NCBI RefSeq assembly: GCF_001653235.2
Contig: NC_035790.1
Location: forward strand, 4,030,001-4,094,000
Length of the DNA stretch: 64,000 nucleotides
Direction: 5' to 3'
Origin: Pochonia chlamydosporia 170
Taxonomy: Eukaryota > Ascomycota > Sordariomycetes > Hypocreales > Clavicipitaceae
Shown here: one piece after another, positions 58,433 to 64,000 of the stretch
How the letters are laid out: each line of letters opens with the position of its first letter
How positions within the stretch are numbered: the stretch's first letter is position 1
Translations under genes and position numbers: made by a program
Notes under the pieces: generated by a model
What the model saw: the letters and a program-made list of their open reading frames with translations, nothing else
What the model was told of the DNA's origin: nothing
The model's database searches: none

Positions 58433-59757
58433 GGTGAAGGAGTGCGGCTGCGAATGCGCGCGACGGAGGATGAGAAGCAGAGGTAGGGGGAGGACAAAGA
58501 TGAGGTGAGGAGAGAAGACGGTGATGCCAAATGAGCCCGTTGGCTTGTCGTCACCTCAGCAGTCAGGGTGGGGGGTGGATACACAGCGAGACTCCAGAGT
58601 CCAGAGTCCAAGGTGAGAGACCAGACAGACGTCGAGGCGGAGGCGGCGAGTGAAGACAGTCGGCCCAGCCACAGAAGTGTCAACTGTGTGTCGTACCTGC
58701 CGTGTCAGCAAAGCCCCTCGCTGTTACTGCTGCCTCTTCCTAACGCGCGGCGTGAGCACCGCCGCATTGTAGGAGGTGGGGTCATGGTGGGGCTCATCCA
58801 ACCAGGAGCTCTGAAACTCACCTGCCTTGAGAGAGAGCTCCTGCCCAAGCTGCGAGCTCCTGCTGTGGGCGACGTCATTTGGTAAAGGAGTAAAATGGTT
58901 GGTTTTTGGCCAAGACTTGACAATTGGATTTTCTCATCTCGCTGGAAGATGAAGCATTCCCAATTTCAATGGCAGCAGAATAGCAGCTTATCTAGGTAAC
59001 TATAGTTTCTTCTCGCTCTTAAGAATAGACCATCTCAAATATCACGCATTCTGCTTGGAGAAGCCCATCTTTTCCCCTAGGGCAAACGAGCTCCTGTCAC
59101 GAAATGAATCACGCTTTGATTTGATTTCGCCTAGCAAGCTTCGTTGTCCGTAACCTGACAACCTGACAACTTCACCTGACAACAGACATGGAGTGACACG
59201 TTTGGGTGCCCAAGAACCAAACACAAATCCACGACAGAAGTGCAAACACGCTCAACCGTCACAAATATTCACTGCTCTTCCGGCGTAGCCAGCTGTGAAT
59301 CTAGGTCAGGCAGGAACCCGTCCCAGCTTCACAGATCCAACGGTCTTGCACAATCGAACAGCCTGACATAAAAAGCTCACTCTCGTCCTTAGCGAAGAGC
59401 CCACATTGATTAAACTTTTTCACACGGACTAAACAGAATTCATGATCAAGTTTGACGCCTTTCATTTCATTTGGCAATCGCGACCCTTTCTCGGACACTT
59501 TCCGCTGGAGCCGCAACCGACGTATCTTGATACCGTGACATCAGCCGTTTTATATTTTGTCTCTTTCTACAGCTGCCGCTATCGGCACCTAACAGATCTG
59601 GCTTCGTGGCTTGGATTCCTTTTTGCTTCCAGCTGACCTATCTCGACTCCAGCCCTTCCCTCTGGCCCGCTGGCAAATTACGCAAATATCTTCATTGGCA
59701 TCCTTAGCGTCCTCAGGGCTGAGAGTCAATCATTTCTACCCATGACTCTAGACTAGA
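58433..59757. other. divergent intergenic stretch (ARP3 / taspase)
   Basis: Shared upstream region. It contains a GAGACCAGACAGAC element (58617-58630) near the ARP3 side and CCAGAGT direct repeats just before it. No supported gene. Confidence 0.5.
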
Positions 59758-61719
59758 ATGAACGCCCATCGCCAACATGTGGACCCTCCCATAATGGTTC
59801 AAAATAACCATGGCTCAGATGGTGCGTTGGATCGAATGCTTCGTCTCAGTCAGCGGCAGAAAGACGTTCCAGCCATCTTCATCCACGCCGGTGCCGGTTT
59901 CCACAGCCATCAAAATGAGCATATCCATCTGGAAGCTTGCGTGGCGTAAGTGAGCCCATTTTCACTCCGAACGTCTACTGACCCTGCATTCGTATGCACA
60001 TCATACATGTACAATACTAATTTGTGTCCACAGGGCCGCTGAAATGGGCATGAAGTTCTTAAAAGCTGGGGCGACTGCTACCGAGGCTGTTGAAGCTGCT
60101 CTGCGAGTTCTCGAGGATAAAGAAATTACCAATGCCGGATATGGCTCCAATCTTTCCATTGACGGAACAGTCGAGTGCGATGCTACAATTGTTGACCATC
60201 TCGGTCGGAGTGGTGCTTGTGGTGCAGTTCCAAGTTCGTTGATGCCCCAAAATTTATCATTCCAGAATGGGGTTTTCTTTTCTATTCTTTTTTCCCTCTT
60301 TACCGCTAACTTAGCATACCATCTCTAGATATACGCAATCCGATATCTCTTGCAAAGCTTATACTAGATACCAGCAGTCAGCCATTAAGCCTTCGAAGAG
60401 TTCCGCCAAATGCCCTTGTTGGGGAGGGGGCTCGGATATTTGCCGAAGAACATGGCGTGATTACCTTTGCGAACGAGTATCTTGTGTCGAAAAACTCTCG
60501 CGATCGTTTCTTTCGGTGGCAAGAAGATTTGCTACGGGCGGAAGAAAAGGTTCAAGAGTCCCGAGCCGGTTTAAATTCGCCATCGGCGGCAATGCCATGC
60601 GTCCCTTGCCAATACGATACGGCTTCAGCCACAGACGCACGCAAAAAGTTCCCTCGGGATCATACAGCAGCAATAATGGCTGGCACCTGGAATGAGGGAC
60701 AACCTGACTCACCGTACGCTGGAACACCAGCTCCAGAATCTGTCAGCACCCAAGAAGGGTCTGCCTTGCCATCGAGGACCCAAGTATCGAACCCAGTTCC
60801 AGCTTCAAAGTCCCCGCGATCATCTCCAAGGCCTCCCCTCTCTCCGACGACTTTGGCAGGCAGCAGAAACAACGCGTTATCACCAACACGAGCAAGGTAT
60901 GTTGACCGGCGGGTCGACGCGGCGGTAGACAGCCAAAACCTGTCCGGAACGATTCGTAGGAAGGCCCCAGAAACCTTACACCCAAACGATGGCTTTCCTC
61001 AAACGGACTTTGCACATTCGAAGCAGACTGGCCACGTTCTGTCTTCTCCGAGTGATTTGCAGGGTATCAAGCGACCTCTTCACGAAGAAAACCAACCTCG
61101 AGAGACTGACGGTCCAAGAGCTAAGCGCCAAGTGCGGTTGAACAGCCGGGACGAGGATATGATTACGGATACTATTGGTGCTATTGCAATTGACGATCAA
61201 GGAAAGATAGCTGCCGGATCTTCGTCTGGAGGGATTGGCATGAAGCACCGCGGTCGATTGGGGCCGGCCGCCCTCGTTGGTATTGGAACTGCTGTAGTAC
61301 CTTGTGCTGAAGATGATGAGGAAGGAATAACTGTAGCCGCTGTAACGAGTGGAACTGGAGAACACATGGCCACGACAATGGCTTCACAAAGATGTGCGGA
61401 ACGAATATATTCAGGGACCCGACGTGCCCCTGGTGGCGGAGATATGCAAGACGATGACGAGGACGCCATTATGGAATCGTTCATCTCTCAAGACTTTATG
61501 AACCACCCTGGCGTCAGGAATTGCAATTCTCAGGGAGCCATTGGTGTCATGGTGGTCAAGAAGAGTCGAACTGGATATTACCTCTACTTTGCACACAACA
61601 CGGACTCGTTTGCTCTCGCATCAATGGGAGCGCTTGAGAAGGAGCCTCGATGCACCATGTCTCGGCTTCCTGACGGTGCTAAGATTGCCAAGGGCGGTCG
61701 CAAAATACGGATTTCTTAA
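59758..61719 (+). CDS. Taspase-like threonine aspartase (Ntn hydrolase), long insert
   Basis: Exons 59758-59945, 60034-60233 and 60329-61719 (introns 88 and 95 nt) give 592 residues. The alpha subunit starts IFIHAGAGFHSHQN and contains ITNAGYGSNLSIDGTVECDA, the conserved asparaginase-2/taspase fold. Autocleavage is expected at Asp410-Thr411 in MITDTIGAIAIDDQG, which would expose Thr411 as nucleophile. The beta part follows with GKIAAGSSSGGIGMKHRGR and GIGTAVVPC, then SGTGEHMATTMASQRCAERI, the oxyanion region. Human TASP1 has its Thr at 234; here about 180 Ser/Pro/Arg-rich residues are inserted before the site, including a basic patch (KRPLHEENQPRETDGPRAKR) that could be a nuclear signal. Taspases cut MLL-type regulators in animals; the fungal substrate is unknown. 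Intron 2 uses an unusual GTTCGT donor. Confidence 0.88.
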
Positions 61720-62228
61720 AGCAAGTTGGAATCGTCTGTATGCACTTAGAAGAGAGAGCAGTTGTTCTTTGTCTTTGGCAGTCACTGAGAAGCAAAACGT
61801 GTTGTGGTCTTATGGTTTAAGAAGCATGATTAGCAGTATTGATACCCCCACCCTAGGAAATCCTACTTCTTTCAACAAACTTTGACAGCGAACTTCCTCT
61901 TTCAAAAAGCACCATAACCTTTAGTATTGTGACATTATATCGTTCATTGTGTAGTATACATTTTCCCAACGCCGACCCATAGCTTGCATTTGTGTCACAA
62001 GGACTGCCAACTGATATTCCCCCCTCCATTATAGACTCTATACAGCCTATGTTTGCCGCCGCTCACATTTTGGAGCGGCAAATTTATATGCGTCTTCTGT
62101 ATGTTTTGGTTGACCAGTGACATAGAGCACATCTAGCCATATCCATCTATGAAATTTCGTCCATATTCGCTAATTCGTTCGACCTGTGCTGTAATTCCAA
62201 GGGGAGGTGTCTATTCCGTCCGTGAACG
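61720..62228. other. convergent intergenic stretch
   Basis: 3' flanks of the taspase-like gene and TFB4. Nothing else was seen. Confidence 0.5.
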
Positions 62229-63305
62229 TTACCGTAAAGGAGTAGCAGTCGCACTGCCAGTCTCTTCACGTCCACTGCCCCCATTCCCAATCCTCTTCTT
62301 CTTTTTCTTTTTCCGAGGCACAACCGCTGGCTTGGCGCCGTAGTTACCCAGTGCCAGTTTCGTCCCACACGTCAAGCATTCCGCATTTTCTGGCAGTTCA
62401 CAAAATATACTCAAACAAATGGAGCATACAAACCCGGTGTCGACCACCTTTCCGTGGCAGAAGCACGCGGCGCGAAAGTCTACAGTGTCGTGCGTCGGCG
62501 TGATTAGGGACTGGCGAGCTTCCGTGTCTGCTATGAGACCAAACATGAGGTAGGTGAGGAGACCCTTGGGGTTTGCGGCCACGAGAAAGGTGCCGTTGGT
62601 GTTGAAGCATGCTTGTTGGAGGAAGGTGGAGTCGCCTGAGAGGGAGAGCGTGTCGATGGCTACTTGGGCGTGGGCGGCGGCAAATACAGCGTTCATGGTA
62701 GGGATGTATTGGGATGGTTCTGAGTCGGATACGGAAATGACGAGGATGCGACCTTTCATGGGGGGTGCGACGTTGGCGCTTGGCTGGGTTACCTCTGCCA
62801 AGTTTCCGGATGGGCCCTTCAATGCCTGGGAAGCTTTGTTGATGTGGCATAGTGCCAGTGTTAGGGCACCGGACAATTGTGTGGTGGTTGCCTCGAGGTC
62901 CTGCTCTGTGGTTTCGTTGATGAGCTTCTGCATGGAAGTTAGGACGGCGGTTTCGATCTGCGCAAATTGCGGGTACTTGTTGGCCGAGTTTCGCGATACG
63001 TCACTGGGTGCGTCGTTCATTTGCACATCGCCCGAGGTGTCCTTGCGTGATATTTGCGGAGGAGTGGGATAGAGCCATGCTGCGCGATTCACGTGGGCGG
63101 CTATAACGGCGACTTGGTTGACATTGCTGAAGGCCAGGTGGGCATTGACGAAGACGAGGATGTTGGCGATGGCTTTTGCCAGGGGGAGGGAGTCGTTTAG
63201 TGCGGCCCAGGCACGGGGATTGGTGTCGATGACGATGGAGAGGAGGGAGGGTGTTTCTTCGGCGGTGGTGACCTCGTAGTGCTCTGAGACGTCGACGGCG
63301 TCCAT
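62229..63305 (-). CDS. TFB4: TFIIH subunit Tfb4 (p34)
   Basis: Single exon of 358 residues. The N-terminal von Willebrand A-like domain begins TPSLLSIVIDTNPRAWAAL, followed by LAKAIANILVFVNAHLAFS, QVAVIAAHVNRAAWLYP and GRILVISVSDSEPSQYIPTM. The C-terminal zinc module is CFCHGKVVDTGFVCSICLSI with a second CxxC in ECLTCGTKLA, the C4-type finger of Tfb4/p34. The protein ends with a Lys-rich tract (RKKKKKKRIGNG), a plausible nuclear signal. Within core TFIIH it binds Ssl1 and supports Pol II promoter opening and nucleotide excision repair. It lacks the MIDAS metal motif, as Tfb4 does. The start ATG at 63305 gives the usual short acidic leader. A CACGTGA element is about 480 bases upstream. The leader region (63306-63540) is rich in GT and TGTG. 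Confidence 0.94.
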   Translation of the reverse strand: MDAVDVSEHYEVTTAEETPSLLSIVIDTNPRAWAALNDSLPLAKAIANILVFVNAHLAFSNVNQVAVIAAHVNRAAWLYPTPPQISRKDTSGDVQMNDAPSDVSRNSANKYPQFAQIETAVLTSMQKLINETTEQDLEATTTQLSGALTLALCHINKASQALKGPSGNLAEVTQPSANVAPPMKGRILVISVSDSEPSQYIPTMNAVFAAAHAQVAIDTLSLSGDSTFLQQACFNTNGTFLVAANPKGLLTYLMFGLIADTEARQSLITPTHDTVDFRAACFCHGKVVDTGFVCSICLSIFCELPENAECLTCGTKLALGNYGAKPAVVPRKKKKKKRIGNGGSGREETGSATATPLR

Positions 63306-64000
63306 GGTGGACTGGGAGCTATGCCGTCGAAGGCAGCTACGAGGCCAAGCTCAGAGGTGGGAATATTCGGGAGGTTTTTCTCTGTAGGGGTGTTGGTGAA
63401 GTATTTAAGAGCTGTAGTAATCGCGATGTGGTGTTGTAGTGTGCGTGAATCGATGTGAGGTGGTGGATGGATGTGAAGATTTGGTTCGTGTTACAGGTGT
63501 ATTGGAAATTCGTGGAGGAGGTTATATATTGACTTTGTCGATTGGCTCTGTTGCTGGTGTAAAAGAACAAGATTAAAGCGAGTTATGTGCGTAGGATGGA
63601 ATGTTGGTGGTTGAGTGTTGTTGGTATATTCACAAATGTTTGGATGGTAGGCCGTGTGCAGAGATCGACGAAACCAATTCGTCACTTTCAGCAGGTCAAA
63701 TTGCTGCCAGTCAAATCAAGCAGACAAATTGAACGGCTGACTACTGCTGGCTGGCCACCTGAAGCGTGGCGGTTTAGTGCATCCACACGTGACTGTGGCT
63801 TGGATACAGTGGCTGTAGGTGCCAACTTGGGCGCCAGTCAACTGGCTGACAGTTGCGTGTGTGGTGTGATGCCCAGGTCTGCCGTCTGTGTCTGGCCTGG
63901 TAGGACAGCATCTCAGTGATTGAGATCAATTGATGTCATTGGTGGGCAACAATCTCTCAAGTGCTCCCTATCATTCATCACAACAAGTTCATGCATGATG
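63306..64000. other. upstream region of TFB4 to window end
   Basis: TFB4 promoter with an E-box-like ACACGTGAC near 63786. No other gene is supported before the window ends. Confidence 0.45.

Noticed and set aside
62554..63072. 172-codon frame antisense to TFB4.
   Set aside because: Overlaps a recognised TFIIH subunit and has no motif of its own.
1..64000. Searched for a biosynthetic cluster, defence island, CRISPR array, viral or transposon genes.
   Set aside because: No polyketide or peptide synthetase, transposase, integrase, reverse transcriptase or spaced direct repeats were seen; the neighbourhood is mostly housekeeping.

Overview
The window is nuclear DNA of a filamentous ascomycete, most likely a sordariomycete of the Hypocreales. 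The evidence is compact genes with short GT-AG introns (45-117 nt, often GTAAGT or GTACGT donors with CTAAC/CTGAC-like branch sites), gene content typical of Pezizomycotina (2EXR protein, Zn2Cys6 factor with fungal TF domain, PARP-E2 fusion, short SET protein), and long gene-free promoters. The order and genus are judged from general resemblance and are not proven. No bacterial, viral, CRISPR or transposon gene was seen. Gene models were built by hand from splice sites and reading phase. Every multi-exon model keeps frame across each junction.

Layout, left to right: RPC9/RPC17 (-) and PRS1 (+) are divergent. PRS1 converges on a large PARP-E2 fusion gene (-). A type II membrane protein of unrecognised family (+, 11467-13428) converges on a small SET protein (-). 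A 4.6 kb gene-free stretch then leads to an 858-residue protein (+) with an N-terminal eIF4E-binding motif. Three minus-strand genes follow: RPL26, COX11 and an FAD amine-oxidase-like protein. Then come VTI1, SCD6/LSM14 and RQC1/TCF25 (+), a 6.4 kb gene-free stretch, and a Zn2Cys6 factor (+). The right part holds an NmrA-like oxidoreductase (-), an SCPx-type thiolase, a 2EXR protein, ATX1 and a zinc alcohol dehydrogenase (all +), ARP3 (-), a taspase-like threonine protease (+) and TFB4 (-).

Most genes are housekeeping: Pol III and TFIIH transcription, PRPP synthesis, ribosome and ribosome quality control, mRNA decay and translation control, cytochrome oxidase and copper handling (COX11 and ATX1, about 27 kb apart), SNARE fusion and actin branching. 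They do not form an operon or a secondary-metabolite cluster. The less ordinary items are the ADP-ribosyltransferase fused to a ubiquitin-conjugating domain, the candidate eIF4E-binding protein with a long open leader, the taspase with a roughly 180-residue insert before its nucleophile, and the two long gene-free stretches. Two recurrent non-coding motifs also stand out: CAGACCAGAC and palindromic CCTAGG blocks.
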